40,520 bases of DNA from Archangium violaceum Cb vi76 (GTDB lineage Bacteria > Myxococcota > Myxococcia > Myxococcales > Myxococcaceae): assembly GCF_000733295.1 (NCBI RefSeq), contig NZ_JPMI01000392.1, positions 1 to 40,520 on the forward strand, in the 5' to 3' direction. Position numbers and translations under genes: made by a program. This document shows, piece by piece, positions 7,957 to 17,083 of this stretch; positions within the stretch are counted from its first letter, which is position 1, and every line of letters begins with the position of its first letter. A model generated the notes under the pieces. The model had not been told where the DNA came from and ran no database searches. It was given only the letters and a program-made list of their open reading frames with translations.

Positions 7957-9720
7957 GTGAGCAGCCAGGCCACCCCCACGTTGAGTCTGAAGGGCATCGG
8001 CGCCTCTCCGGGCGTGGCGGTGGGCCACGCCTACATCCTGGACCGCAAGCGGGTGCGCACCCCCAAGCTGCGGCTGGCCGAGGCCGAGGTCGATCCCGAG
8101 CGCATGCGGATGAAGACGGCGTTGGACCTGTCCGACCGCCAGCTCTCCGAGCTCAAGGAACAGATAACCCGCTCCGAGGGGCCCGAGCACGGCCTCATCA
8201 TCGAGGCCCACCGGTTGATGCTCCACGATCCCATGTTCGTGGACGAGGTGAACCGGCTGATTGTGGAGGACCGCATCAACGCGGAGTGGGCGGTGCGGCG
8301 GGTGGCGCGCAAGCTCAAGCACCTCTTCGACAACATTCCGGACGAGTACTTCCGGGAGCGGCGCTCGGACGTGGAGTACGTGGCGGACCGGGTGGTGCGC
8401 AACCTGATGGGGCAGGTGGTGGACGAGGAGGTGTCGCTGCCGGACCACGCGGTGGTGGTGGCGCACGACTTGTCGCCCGCGGACACGGCGATGATGGCGC
8501 GCAGCGGGCGGGTGGCGGGCTTCGTCACGGACCTGGGCGGCCAGACGAGCCACACGGCCATCGTCGCGCGCGCCCGCTCCACGCCGGCGGTGGTGGGCGC
8601 GGGCCGGGCCAGCGAGCAGATTTCGCCGGGAGACCTGGTGGCGCTGGATGGCACGCGGGGCCTCGTCCTGGTGAACCCCACGGAGGACCAGTTGGCGCTC
8701 TTCCACGAGACGATGCGCCGCCACGCGGAGATGGAGGCCCGGGCGCTGGAGGCCAAGGATCTGCCGGCGCAGAGCACGGATGGCTTCCGCATCCGGCTGG
8801 TGGGGAACATCGAGTTCCCGGAGGAGATCTCCTCACTGTTGTCGCACGGGGCGGAGGGCATCGGCCTGTACCGCACCGAGTTCATGTTCCTGGACCGCAA
8901 GAGCCCGCCGACGGAGGAGGAGCAGTACCGGGCCTACCGGCAGGTGCTGGAGGCGATGGGCGGCAGGCCCGTCACCATCCGCACGTTGGACCTGGGCGGG
9001 GACAAGGTGCCGGGGAAGACGAAGCACGAGAAGGAGCCCAACCCGGCCATGGGGTTGCGGGCCATCCGCTACTGCCTGGCCAACCGGGAGTTGTTCCGGG
9101 TGCAGCTGCGCGCGCTGCTGCGGGCGAGCGTGCACGGGAACATGCGGATGATGTTCCCGCTCATCTGCGGGATGAGCGAGCTGCGCGAGGCCCGGAGCGA
9201 GCTGGAGGCCTGCCGCACGGAGCTGGGGCGTGCGGGCGTTCCACTCGGCAAGCGCTTCCAGGTGGGCATCATGGTGGAGACGCCCAGCGCGGCGCTGATA
9301 GCGGACCGGCTGGCGCAGGAGGCGGACTTCTTCTCGGTGGGGACGAACGACCTCATCCAGTACTCGCTGGCGATCGACCGGCAGAACCGGGACGTGGCGT
9401 ACCTGTACAAGCCCCTGCACCTGTCGGTGTTGCGCTCGCTGAAGAACATCGTGTCGGCGGCGAAGAGCGCGGGCATTCCGGTGGCCATGTGCGGCGAGAT
9501 GGCGGGCGACCCCATCTACGCGCTGGTGTTGTTGGCGCTGGGCTTCGACGAGCTGTCGATGACGGCGGGACAGATTCCCACGGTGAAGGGCATCATCCGG
9601 GAGTCGAGCCGTGCGGATGCGGAGCAGTTGCTCGAGACGGCGATGGAGTTGACGACGGCGGAGGAAATCGAGCGGTTCATCCGCACGGAGATGGACCGTC
9701 GCCTGGGCGAGCAGCCGTGA
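7957..9720 (+). CDS. ptsI: PTS enzyme I (PEP-protein phosphotransferase)
   Basis: 587 residues, close to the 575 of E. coli EI. It takes phosphate from phosphoenolpyruvate and passes it to HPr. Order: HPr-binding N-terminal part (about 15-140), swivelling phospho-His domain with GGQTSHTAI (His199), then the PEP-binding barrel (about 265-560) with RTEFMFLDR, TLDLGGDK, VGTNDLIQY and the active Cys in AMCGEMAGDP. I prefer GTG 7957, preceded by AAGAAGGG; GTG 7912, overlapping the HPr stop, would add 15 residues without homology. Last gene of the PTS operon. Two copies of the intergenic palindrome follow, between this gene and the convergent MgtC gene. Confidence 0.95.
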   Translation: MSSQATPTLSLKGIGASPGVAVGHAYILDRKRVRTPKLRLAEAEVDPERMRMKTALDLSDRQLSELKEQITRSEGPEHGLIIEAHRLMLHDPMFVDEVNRLIVEDRINAEWAVRRVARKLKHLFDNIPDEYFRERRSDVEYVADRVVRNLMGQVVDEEVSLPDHAVVVAHDLSPADTAMMARSGRVAGFVTDLGGQTSHTAIVARARSTPAVVGAGRASEQISPGDLVALDGTRGLVLVNPTEDQLALFHETMRRHAEMEARALEAKDLPAQSTDGFRIRLVGNIEFPEEISSLLSHGAEGIGLYRTEFMFLDRKSPPTEEEQYRAYRQVLEAMGGRPVTIRTLDLGGDKVPGKTKHEKEPNPAMGLRAIRYCLANRELFRVQLRALLRASVHGNMRMMFPLICGMSELREARSELEACRTELGRAGVPLGKRFQVGIMVETPSAALIADRLAQEADFFSVGTNDLIQYSLAIDRQNRDVAYLYKPLHLSVLRSLKNIVSAAKSAGIPVAMCGEMAGDPIYALVLLALGFDELSMTAGQIPTVKGIIRESSRADAEQLLETAMELTTAEEIERFIRTEMDRRLGEQP

Positions 9721-9741
9721 GTACCCACCCCTGAGAGCCCA

Positions 9742-9775
9742 CCCCTCTCCCCTCGGGGAGGGACGGGGTGAGGGT
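9742..9775 (+). repeat. Intergenic palindromic repeat, copy B
   Basis: CCCCTCTCCCCTCGGGGAGGG followed by ACGGGGTGAGGG. It is in the 126-bp gap between the convergent ptsI and MgtC genes, in tandem with copy C, and may act as a transcription barrier for both, though no T-run is present. Confidence 0.65.
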
Positions 9776-9807
9776 GCCAGGGACCACAGGTTGAACCCGT
9801 GCGAAGC

Positions 9808-9842
9808 TCCCTCTCCCTCTGGGAGAGGGCTGGGGTGAGGGT
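9808..9842 (+). repeat. Intergenic palindromic repeat, copy C
   Basis: CTCCCTCTCCCTCTGGGAGAGGG followed by CTGGGGTGAGGGT, the best-preserved copy in the window: CCCTCTCCC pairs with GGGAGAGGG across a 2-3 base loop. It lies 66 bases after copy B and 4 bases from the MgtC stop. Confidence 0.7.
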
Positions 9843-9846
9843 CTGC

Positions 9847-10377
9847 CTACTTCCGTGGCTTCTCCGTGTTCTGCCCGTCCTCCGTGGGCTCCTGGACGCT
9901 CAGATCATGATCGGCGAGGAGCCCGTGCCGCTTGCGGAAGCGGCGGATGGCGTGCTCGAGGAATCGCAGGCCGACGAGGGCGAAGAGGGCGAGCCCCGTG
10001 GTGGCGAGGGCGAGCAGGGGGGCGCCGATGCCAACGGCGAGGCCCACGGAGGCGGTGAGCCAGAGATTGGCGGCGGTGGTGAGTCCCCGGATGCTGGCAC
10101 CATGGCGGAGGATGGCGCCGCCGCCGAGGAAGCCGATGCCGACGACGATCTGACTGGCGATGCGGGTGACGTCGGCCCGGACCTCCTGGTGCGTGTCGGC
10201 GCCGAGCGATTGCTCGGCGAAGAAGCTGGTCAGGGTGAAGAGGCAGGAGCCGAGGCAGACGAGGATATGGGTGCGCAGCCCCGCGCTCTGCCCGCGGACC
10301 TCGCGCTCGAAGCCGAGCGCGAAGCCGAGCCCGAAGGAGATGCCGAGCCGGAGGAGGGCGGTGTCCTGGTCCACCAT
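9847..10377 (-). CDS. MgtC/SapB-family inner-membrane protein
   Basis: 176 residues. LGISFGLGFALGFEREVRG near the N-terminus, LRTHILVCLGSCLFTLTS, and GIGFLGGGAILRHG followed by GLTTAANLWLTASVGLAVG are the MgtC/SapB signature. Four or five membrane segments are predicted; the last 30 residues are charged and cytoplasmic. MgtC proteins help growth at low Mg2+ and modulate the F-type ATPase in pathogens; the role in free-living bacteria is less clear. The start is 6 bases after the stop of the lipoprotein gene upstream, so the two are one transcript. Confidence 0.88.
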   Translation of the reverse strand: MVDQDTALLRLGISFGLGFALGFEREVRGQSAGLRTHILVCLGSCLFTLTSFFAEQSLGADTHQEVRADVTRIASQIVVGIGFLGGGAILRHGASIRGLTTAANLWLTASVGLAVGIGAPLLALATTGLALFALVGLRFLEHAIRRFRKRHGLLADHDLSVQEPTEDGQNTEKPRK

Positions 10378-10383
10378 GGAGGG

Positions 10384-10977
10384 TTACTCCCCGAGCTCGA
10401 TCTTCTCCTCGACATCCGCGTCATTGAGGGTGGGGCGGGGGAGGGTGTCGAGGGTGGCGCTGAGGAGGCGGAAGGTGGGGCCGACGTAGGGGGCGACATC
10501 GGCGCCGAGCTCGCTGGTGTATTGGGCGGTGAGCTCCTTGTAGCGCTCGTCCTCGGAGGGCCAGCTTCCGGCGGCCTCGGCGGCCCAGACCTCCTGGCCG
10601 TCACGGCAGCGCAGCAGTTGGGCCTTCACGTCGGCCTCCACGCCATTGCCGGAGCGCTTCACGTTGGGGGAGAGCCAGAGGACACCCTCGATGCCCTCGA
10701 CGCACAGGCCCTTGTGGGAGGTGTCCTCGGGGGAACCGGCGAGGGCGAGGTTGGCCTTGGCGATGAAGTCGCGGTTCTGGTTGACGTAGCGGCGGGCGAT
10801 GAGGCTCCACAGCTCGCCGACCTCCTGCTTGCCGTCGGGGAGCGGCTGGGTGACCACGGCCAGCCGCTTGACCTGTGTCTTGTCCACGGTCTCGTAGTCG
10901 GGGCGGACGCGGCTGCTCTTCACGGTGGCACAGCCGGCGAGCAGCACGAGTCCCAGAACGAGCGCGAGTCGATTCAT
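10384..10977 (-). CDS. Lipoprotein, MXAN_6521/LA_1396-like
   Basis: 197 residues beginning MNRLALVLGLVLLAGC: a lipoprotein signal with lipobox LAGC (Cys16). GAGAGGAAA lies about 7 bases before the ATG. The rest is a single globular domain with VKRLAVVTQPLPDGK, LARRYVNQ-like and GIEGVLWLSPNVKR stretches. It matches my memory of the myxobacterial MXAN_6521 lipoprotein family, whose function is unknown. Co-transcribed with the MgtC gene. Confidence 0.7.
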   Translation of the reverse strand: MNRLALVLGLVLLAGCATVKSSRVRPDYETVDKTQVKRLAVVTQPLPDGKQEVGELWSLIARRYVNQNRDFIAKANLALAGSPEDTSHKGLCVEGIEGVLWLSPNVKRSGNGVEADVKAQLLRCRDGQEVWAAEAAGSWPSEDERYKELTAQYTSELGADVAPYVGPTFRLLSATLDTLPRPTLNDADVEEKIELGE

Positions 10978-11110
10978 CGTCGGTTTCCTCTCCAGAGGGG
11001 CGCCCGTTTCTACACCACGCCCTGGATGGGGCGTGCGGAATGAAAGGGGAAGGGGCTCGAGGTGAGGAGGAGGTGGAAGATGGAAGACGGTGTCCTTATT
11101 CTTGGGAATC

Positions 11111-11530
11111 ATGGACGCTCTGCTCCAGAAACTTCGCGAAAGCCTCGCGGCCCGGGGGGATGTTGCGTTCGCCGTGCTTTTTGGCTCGGGAGCCCGGGGG
11201 GAGCTGAAGCCGTCGAGTGACCTGGATCTGGCACTTCGGTTGGAGCCAGCGCCGGATGCCTGGGAGCTAGGGGGCCTCGTGGCGGACCTGATGAAGGCCA
11301 CGGGACGCCGGGTGGACGTGGTGCTGTTGCCCCAGGTGCGCTCCGCCTTGTTGCGTCATGAGATCTCCAAGGGGGTGCTCCTCTTGGGAGATAAGGACGA
11401 ATGGATTGAGTTCCGGCAGCAAGCCATGCGGGAGTGGCGTGACTTCGAGCCGAGGTTCCGCCGCTACACGGAGGCAGGACTCCGGAAATTCCTGAGGGAG
11501 CAGGGAGAACAATCGGGGCAGAGCCGATGA
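11111..11530 (+). CDS. mntA: MntA-type nucleotidyltransferase antitoxin
   Basis: 139 residues. Minimal nucleotidyltransferase: LFGSGARGELKPSSDLDLAL gives the GS motif (Gly25-Ser26) and the DxD metal pair (Asp37, Asp39); VDVV supplies the third carboxylate (Asp69). In type VII toxin-antitoxin pairs, MntA neutralises the HEPN RNase HepT by adding AMP to its active-site Tyr. The stop overlaps the HepT start (ATGA), the standard arrangement. ATG 11111 preferred; an in-frame GTG at 11090 has no closer ribosome site. Confidence 0.88.
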   Translation: MDALLQKLRESLAARGDVAFAVLFGSGARGELKPSSDLDLALRLEPAPDAWELGGLVADLMKATGRRVDVVLLPQVRSALLRHEISKGVLLLGDKDEWIEFRQQAMREWRDFEPRFRRYTEAGLRKFLREQGEQSGQSR

Positions 11531-11943
11531 AAGCGGTCGTTCTGAAGAAAGCCGAGCGCTTGCGCGAGCGCCTGTCGCTCATCGCTCCGCTGGCCACGGT
11601 CACTCCCGAGGTTTTCATGGCGGAGCGGCCGAGGCGCGACCTCTGTGCCTTCTATCTCATCCTCGCGGTCGAGGAGTGCCGTGACCTGGCGGAGCACCTG
11701 ATTGCCGAGAACGCCTGGGGTGCACCGGAGTCGGCGGGCGAGGAGTTCGAGTTGCTCGCCCAGAAGGGAGTCATCGACGCGGCACTCGCCCGCCGCATGC
11801 GTCAGGCGGTGGGATTGCGCAACCTGTTGGTGCACGAATACGCCGAGGTGGATTGGGTCCGTGTCCATTCGGCGGCCAATGACCTCTCGCGCTTGAGCGA
11901 GTTCCTCGCGGCGGTGCTGCGATTCTCGGGGCTGCAACCTTAG
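11527..11943 (+). CDS. hepT: HepT-type HEPN RNase toxin (DUF86)
   Basis: 138 residues, all-helical HEPN fold. RNLLVHEY at 98-105 is the catalytic RX4HxY motif (Arg98, His103, Tyr105), with Tyr105 the expected AMPylation target of MntA. Both catalytic motif and partner look intact, so the pair is probably functional. As an RNase it would block growth if freed from MntA, and some homologous pairs act in phage defence. The next gene is a solitary HsdR_N nuclease, in line with a defence setting. Confidence 0.88.
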   Translation: MKAVVLKKAERLRERLSLIAPLATVTPEVFMAERPRRDLCAFYLILAVEECRDLAEHLIAENAWGAPESAGEEFELLAQKGVIDAALARRMRQAVGLRNLLVHEYAEVDWVRVHSAANDLSRLSEFLAAVLRFSGLQP

Positions 11944-12060
11944 ATCCCTCATCGTCCTCATTGCGGCTGGCGTCACTTGGGGCCTGGAGTCTGGTGCGGT
12001 AAGGTCCCGAGTGTTCGCTGTGACACGTTTGTGCCTGCACCAAGGCATGAGGGGGAACGA

Positions 12061-13293
12061 ATGGGACTCAGTGAGGATTTGAGGCAGCTCTCGGAGCAGG
12101 TGAAGAAGCGGCAGGCCTTCATCAAGGGCGAAGAAGCCACGAAACAGGCCCTCATCCTGCCCTTCCTCCAGGTGCTCGGTTACGACGTCTACGATCCCAC
12201 GGAGACCCAGCCTGAATACGTGGCGGATTTCGCCAAGAAGCGGGGTGGGGTGCTCGAAAAGGTCGATTACGCGCTCCACCTCAAGGGGCAGCCCGCGCTC
12301 TTCATCGAGTGCAAGGCCGCGGATGCCGCACCCGAGGACCATGATGGTCAGCTTTCGCGATACTTCAACGCCACGCCGTCGGTGCGAATCGGTGTCGTGA
12401 CGAATGGCATTCGCTACCGGTTCTTCACGGACCTCCAGGCGCAGAACATGATGGACTCCGTGCCGTTCATGGAGTTCAACATCCTCTCGTTCACCGAGCG
12501 GGAGGTCGAACTCCTCCGGCCTTTCACGAAGGAGGCATTCAACTCCGAGTCCATCCAGGGGCATGCGGAGGAGATCATCTTCGTGGGCAAGGTGACGGCA
12601 CTCATCAACGAGCTGCTGCGCAATCCTTCCGAGAGCTTCGTCCGGTTCCTGCTCGCCGAGGTGGAGCTCGTTTCGGGCCGTGTGACGAAGAACGTGGTGG
12701 AGCGGTTCATCCCCATCGTCAAGAAGGCCATCCAGACGACCCTGCTCGACATGATGACGAAGTCGATTCAACAGGAGATCGCTCTGCCCAATGTCCAGGC
12801 GGTTACGCCTGTTGCTGCTCCGCCTGCTCCTCCGTCCGCCGCGGAATCGCTCCAGGCGGCTGCCAGTGCGGTCGAACCGTCCTCCGGTACCCAGATCGAG
12901 ACGACCGAGGTGGAGCTGGAGATCTTCCGGATCGTCCAGCGGATCTGCGCGGAATCGCCCATCAAGCAGACCGTTGGCTACAAGGACTCGGCGAGCTACT
13001 TCGGCATCAACCTGGGCAAGGTGACTTCCTGGTTCCTGCGGGCCTTCACCAATGGCAAGAAGAAGTCCCTCGTGTCTCGTGTTCCCCTCGAGCAGGCCTT
13101 GATGCTGGCGAAGGGCTTCGAGGTGGAAGCCACTCCCGAAAGCATCGGCAAGAGCCGCGTGTACTTCAACGCCCCGAGCGATATCGAGAAGCTGCGGGCG
13201 CTCGTGCTCGTTGCGTACGAGGATGAAGTGAAGCGTCAGAGCTCGCCGGTGCCCGACGGAGGCGACTCTTCGACCGAGGTCGTGGCGAGCTGA
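12061..13293 (+). CDS. Solitary HsdR_N-type nuclease-domain protein
   Basis: 410 residues, ATG preceded by GAGGGGG. The N-terminal 150 residues match the type I restriction HsdR N-terminal nuclease domain: KQALILPFLQVLGYDV, then Asp69 (EKVDYAL) and Glu83-x-Lys85 (FIECKAAD), forming the PD-(D/E)xK site, then DGQLSRYF. No helicase domain follows. Instead there is a helical middle (about 160-235), a Pro/Ala-rich linker (about 245-275) and a C-terminal domain (about 280-395) I do not recognise, with KDSASYFGINLGK. No methylase or specificity subunit is nearby. Such HsdR_N proteins are common near prophages and defence genes; the substrate is unknown. It is 117 bases after hepT with its own ribosome site. 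Confidence 0.78.
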   Translation: MGLSEDLRQLSEQVKKRQAFIKGEEATKQALILPFLQVLGYDVYDPTETQPEYVADFAKKRGGVLEKVDYALHLKGQPALFIECKAADAAPEDHDGQLSRYFNATPSVRIGVVTNGIRYRFFTDLQAQNMMDSVPFMEFNILSFTEREVELLRPFTKEAFNSESIQGHAEEIIFVGKVTALINELLRNPSESFVRFLLAEVELVSGRVTKNVVERFIPIVKKAIQTTLLDMMTKSIQQEIALPNVQAVTPVAAPPAPPSAAESLQAAASAVEPSSGTQIETTEVELEIFRIVQRICAESPIKQTVGYKDSASYFGINLGKVTSWFLRAFTNGKKKSLVSRVPLEQALMLAKGFEVEATPESIGKSRVYFNAPSDIEKLRALVLVAYEDEVKRQSSPVPDGGDSSTEVVAS

Positions 13294-13350
13294 GCTGGGG
13301 CGTGACTTCGGGAAGCGGGAGGACGGGGGGCCTCCCGCCTCTCGGGGCGC

Positions 13351-14376
13351 TCACCCCACCGCCATCACCACCAGCCGGGACAGTCCATAGACGAGCACGG
13401 CCATGAGCGCCGAGGCGGGGATGGTGAACACCCACGCCCAGATGATGCGGCCGGCCGTGCCCCACTTCACCGCGCGCCAGCCCTTGGTGGAGCCCACGCC
13501 CGTGATGGCGCCCGTGATGGTGTGCGTGGTGGACACCGGGATGCCCAGCTTCGCCAGCGCGATGATGGTGACACCTCCACCCGTCTCCGCCGCGAAGCCG
13601 CCAATGGGCGCCAGCTTCGTGAGGCTGTGACCCATCGTCTTCACGATGCGCCACCCTCCGAAGAAGGTTCCCAGCGCGATGGCCGCGTGGCACGAGATGA
13701 TCATCCACCAGTCGATGTGGAAGGGCCGGTCCTTCCAGATGGTGCCGAAGAGCACCACCGCGATGATGCCCATCACCTTCTGTGCGTCATTGGTGCCGTG
13801 GCTGTAGGAGAAGATGGCGGAGGAGACGAGCTGCAGGCGCCGGAACCACGTGTCCACCTTCAGCGGCGTCTGCTTGTGCACCGTCCACGTGCTCACCACC
13901 ATCAGCGCCGTGCCCAGCACCATGCCGATGAGCGGCGAGAGCACGATGAAGGCGGCGATCTTCGCGATGCCCGAGCCCACCAGCCCCGCCATGCCGAGCA
14001 CCGGCAGCGTGGCGCCAATCATCCCTCCCGCCAGTGCGTGCGAGGACGAGGAGGGCAGGCCCCACCACCACGTCAGCAGGTTCCACGCGATGGCGCCCAT
14101 CAGCGCGGAGAAGATGACCAGCAGCACCGCTTCCGAGCCCGAGGCCCGCAGCATCTCGAAGTCGATGATGCCCTTGCCCATGGTGTTGGCCACCTTCACC
14201 CCGCCGCCAAACGCCGCGACGAAGTTGAAGAAGGCCGCCCACGCCACCGCCAGGTTCGGCGACAGCACCCGCGTGGACACCACCGTGGCGATGGAATTGG
14301 CCGCGTCGTGAAAGCCGTTGATGAAGTCGAAGACGAGCGCGACCGCGACGATGAGAACGACAGCCGTGAGCAACAT
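13351..14376 (-). CDS. pitA: PitA-family inorganic phosphate transporter
   Basis: 341 residues, about ten membrane segments. The duplicated Pit signatures are present: FINGFHDAANSIATVV near residue 20 and SHGTNDAQKVMGII in the middle, with GLPSSSSHAL and IPVSTTHTITG as the paired Ser/Thr-His loops. Low-affinity, proton-coupled uptake of metal-phosphate. The ATG directly abuts the stop of the DUF47 gene (TAAATG), the usual DUF47-pit pair. Confidence 0.93.
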   Translation of the reverse strand: MLLTAVVLIVAVALVFDFINGFHDAANSIATVVSTRVLSPNLAVAWAAFFNFVAAFGGGVKVANTMGKGIIDFEMLRASGSEAVLLVIFSALMGAIAWNLLTWWWGLPSSSSHALAGGMIGATLPVLGMAGLVGSGIAKIAAFIVLSPLIGMVLGTALMVVSTWTVHKQTPLKVDTWFRRLQLVSSAIFSYSHGTNDAQKVMGIIAVVLFGTIWKDRPFHIDWWMIISCHAAIALGTFFGGWRIVKTMGHSLTKLAPIGGFAAETGGGVTIIALAKLGIPVSTTHTITGAITGVGSTKGWRAVKWGTAGRIIWAWVFTIPASALMAVLVYGLSRLVVMAVG

Positions 14377-15003
14377 TTACGAGTGCTCCAGGACCACGCC
14401 TTCGATGACGTTCGCCACACCCTGGCACTTGTCCGTGGCCGTCTCGATGAGGTCGTAGATCTCCTTCCACTTGATGATCGTCAGCGGGTCCGCGCCGCTC
14501 TTGAAGAGCCGGCCCAGCCCCGAGCGCAGCACCTCGTCCGCCTGCGTCTCCAGCCGCTTGATCTCCTTGCAGCCGGCGAGGATCTGCTCGGGCTTCTTGA
14601 TGAGCCGCAGCGCCGCCACCACCTCCTGCACCTTCTCGGCGCTGATCACCAGCAGCCGCGCCAGCTCGGTGGCGTCCGGCAGGCTCGACTGGATCTCGTA
14701 GTAGTGGATGCGGCTCGCCGCCGCGTTGGCCAGGTCCAGCACGTCGTCGATGCGCGACAGCAGGGTGTGGATCTGCGCCCGGTCGAACGGGGTGATGAAC
14801 TGCTTGTGCAGCCGGTTGAAGGCGGTGTGCGTCACCTCGTCGCCCTTGTGCTCTATGTCCTTCAGGGCCTGCACCCGGGCGCCCACGTCCCGGAAGTCGC
14901 TCAGCAGGGCATGCAGCATGCGGGCGCCTTCCACCGTGACAGCACACTGGGCATCGAAGTCGTCGAAGAACTCGTCCGACTTGGGCATCAGCTTCTCGAG
15001 CAT
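14377..15003 (-). CDS. DUF47/PhoU-like partner of PitA
   Basis: 208 residues from ATG 15003, which has GGAGAAG 5 bases upstream; an upstream start would add 14 residues of non-homologous sequence. All-helical PhoU-like protein: FFDDFDAQCAVTVEGA, IEHKGDEVTHTAFNRLHKQFITPFDR and RIDDVLDLANAAASRI are typical of DUF47. It is thought to modulate the adjacent Pit transporter; the mechanism is not established. Confidence 0.9.
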   Translation of the reverse strand: MLEKLMPKSDEFFDDFDAQCAVTVEGARMLHALLSDFRDVGARVQALKDIEHKGDEVTHTAFNRLHKQFITPFDRAQIHTLLSRIDDVLDLANAAASRIHYYEIQSSLPDATELARLLVISAEKVQEVVAALRLIKKPEQILAGCKEIKRLETQADEVLRSGLGRLFKSGADPLTIIKWKEIYDLIETATDKCQGVANVIEGVVLEHS

Positions 15004-15110
15004 CGCGCTTCTCCTGGGCCGGACTTGACGCGTCCCGTCACCCATCCGTTGCGGAGGGGGTGACTACAACACCTGCGCATAAGTACCAGCATGAAAGATG
15101 TGTTGGAGCT

Positions 15111-15464
15111 TCAGGGAACTCGTAGCAGCGCTGTGACCCGCGCCACGACCTCCTGCACCTTGAAGGGCTTGAGGATGACTTCCACCCCCTGGACGCGGGC
15201 GTGGGCATCCGGACGGGCGGAGAGCACCAGGACGCGCAGGGCGTGCGTGACCGGGTCCGCCCGGAGCTGGCGGTATAGCTCCGCTCCATCCATGTCGGGG
15301 AGCATCAGGTCCAGCAGGACCAGGTCCGGGAGTCCCTCGCGCACCCGCGCCAGGGCTTCCGCTCCTGTATGCGCCTGGGTGGTGGTGAAGCCCGCCCGCC
15401 CGAGGTTGTACGCCAGCAGCCCCGCCAGGTCCGGTTCGTCATCGACGATCAGGATGTGCGGCAT
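15111..15464 (-). CDS. Receiver-only response regulator
   Basis: 117 residues, just a CheY-like receiver with no output domain. Acidic pocket Asp8-Asp9, phosphorylation site Asp52 (LLDLMLPDMDG), Ser82 and Lys99 (LKPF) are all present. No histidine kinase is nearby. Its position between the lyase gene and the phosphate-transport pair on the same strand does not identify a pathway. The C-terminus ends right after the last receiver helix, so it is a natural single-domain protein. Confidence 0.9.
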   Translation of the reverse strand: MPHILIVDDEPDLAGLLAYNLGRAGFTTTQAHTGAEALARVREGLPDLVLLDLMLPDMDGAELYRQLRADPVTHALRVLVLSARPDAHARVQGVEVILKPFKVQEVVARVTALLRVP

Positions 15465-15532
15465 GCGCGGACTGTAGGGGCCCCGGCTTCACGCGCTCGT
15501 GACACTTCTGTGACAGCTGGGCTGGCGAGCGC

Positions 15533-17059
15533 TCAGACCTTGTAGATGAGGTCCATGTACTTCTTGAGCAGGTCGCTCAAGAGGCCGCGGAAGGGCACGG
15601 TGCCCGCCATGCCGTAGACGGGGGCCATGGTGCCCTTCTCCTCCGGGTGGGCGCGCACGTGCTCGACGGCGGCCTTCAAGTCCTCGAGGAAGCGCTCGGC
15701 CACCCCGGGCTGCGTGTGCCGCTGGGTGACGCACAGGTGCACCGCGGCCGGCTTGTGCAGCCCGTTGAGGCTCCAGCCCTTCTCGCCCATGTGCTCCATC
15801 ACCTTGTAGATGTTCACGTCGTCCGAGCCGAAGGCGATGACGAAGAGCGGCTCGCCGAGCACGTGCATGCCGGGGATGGCGCGGATGCCGCGCTTGATGA
15901 CGTCCGCCGCCTCGAGGATGCGCCGGGTGGCGTCCAGGTAGCCCTCCTCACCGGTGGACACCAGGGAAGCCCAGGCGGCCGCGATGAGCGCCCCGGGCCG
16001 GCTGCCGGAGAAGGTGGGGGAGAAGTAGATGCCGCCGGGCCACTCGGTGGCGGTGAAGTACTGGTGCGAGCGCAGCGCGGTGCCCCGGTACAGCACCACG
16101 GACGTGCCCTTGGCCGCGTAGCCGAACTTGTGCGTGTCCGCGGACATGGTCGTCACGCCGGGCAGCCGGAAGTCGAACTCCGGCACCGGGTAGCCCAGCT
16201 TGCGCGCCCACGGCAGCACGAAGCCGCCCAGGCACGCGTCGGTGTGGAAGCCGATGCCCCGCTTGCGCGCCAGCTCCGACAGCTCCTCGATGGGATCGAT
16301 GACCCCATGCGGGAATCCCGGCGCCGAGCCGATGAGCACGATGGTGTTGCGGGTGATGGCCTTGCGCGTGGCCTTCACGTCCGCGCGGTAGTCCGGCCCC
16401 ACGGGCACGCGCACCATCTTGATGCCGAAGTAGTGCGCCGCCTTGTCGAAGGCCGGGTGCGCGCTGGAGGGGGCCACCATCTCGGGCCGGGTGATGCCCT
16501 TCGTGTCGTGCGCCCAATCCCGGTACGTCTTCATCGCGAGCATGATGCTCTCGGTGCCGCCCGAGGAGAGCGCGCCGCAGATGTGCTCCTCGGGAGCCCG
16601 GCCCGCGTTGGCCTCGGCGGCGCCGAGCATGTGGGCCGTCATGGCCACCACCTCGGCCTCGAACTTGGTGGCGCTCGGCCAGAGGTCCGCGTGCAGCGGG
16701 TTGGCCTGCGAGTTGATGGCGTACACGCGGTTGAGGAAGTCGATGTGCCCGGAGTCCCCGTGGTACACGGCGCCCGACACGTAGCCGCCCTTCCAACGGT
16801 CCTCCTCCTTCGCGCGCAGCTCCTCCATCTGCTTCAGCACGTCCTCGCGCGAGAGGCCCTTGGAGGGAAGCGTGTCGAAGGTGGGCGTCTGGCCGCGGTA
16901 GGGCTTCAGTCCGCCCTCCAGCCCGGCCAGCATCGAGTCCGTTTCCTTCTCCAGCCGCTCGCGCAGCAAGGGGATGTTCTTGAGGTAGCGCTCCGCCGTC
17001 GACAACAGCCGGGGCGGGACGCGGTTGAGGAGGTTGTTTCCGAGCTCGGGCAGATCCAT
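15533..17059 (-). CDS. Sphingosine-1-phosphate lyase-like PLP enzyme
   Basis: 508 residues of the group II PLP decarboxylase fold, closest in motif layout to sphingosine-1-phosphate lyase: [11 protein letters not shown] (about 92-102), [11 protein letters not shown] (162-172), [11 protein letters not shown] (270-280) and the PLP lysine Lys311 in SADTHKFG. That enzyme cleaves long-chain-base phosphates to a fatty aldehyde and phosphoethanolamine. Unlike the eukaryotic enzyme there is no N-terminal membrane anchor. Myxobacteria contain sphingolipids, so this activity is plausible, but a related decarboxylase activity is not excluded. It starts 24 bases after the FGGY kinase stop, so they are one operon. 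Confidence 0.82.
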   Translation of the reverse strand: MDLPELGNNLLNRVPPRLLSTAERYLKNIPLLRERLEKETDSMLAGLEGGLKPYRGQTPTFDTLPSKGLSREDVLKQMEELRAKEEDRWKGGYVSGAVYHGDSGHIDFLNRVYAINSQANPLHADLWPSATKFEAEVVAMTAHMLGAAEANAGRAPEEHICGALSSGGTESIMLAMKTYRDWAHDTKGITRPEMVAPSSAHPAFDKAAHYFGIKMVRVPVGPDYRADVKATRKAITRNTIVLIGSAPGFPHGVIDPIEELSELARKRGIGFHTDACLGGFVLPWARKLGYPVPEFDFRLPGVTTMSADTHKFGYAAKGTSVVLYRGTALRSHQYFTATEWPGGIYFSPTFSGSRPGALIAAAWASLVSTGEEGYLDATRRILEAADVIKRGIRAIPGMHVLGEPLFVIAFGSDDVNIYKVMEHMGEKGWSLNGLHKPAAVHLCVTQRHTQPGVAERFLEDLKAAVEHVRAHPEEKGTMAPVYGMAGTVPFRGLLSDLLKKYMDLIYKV

Positions 17060-17083
17060 GGTTGCTGTGCTCCCGTGGACGAC

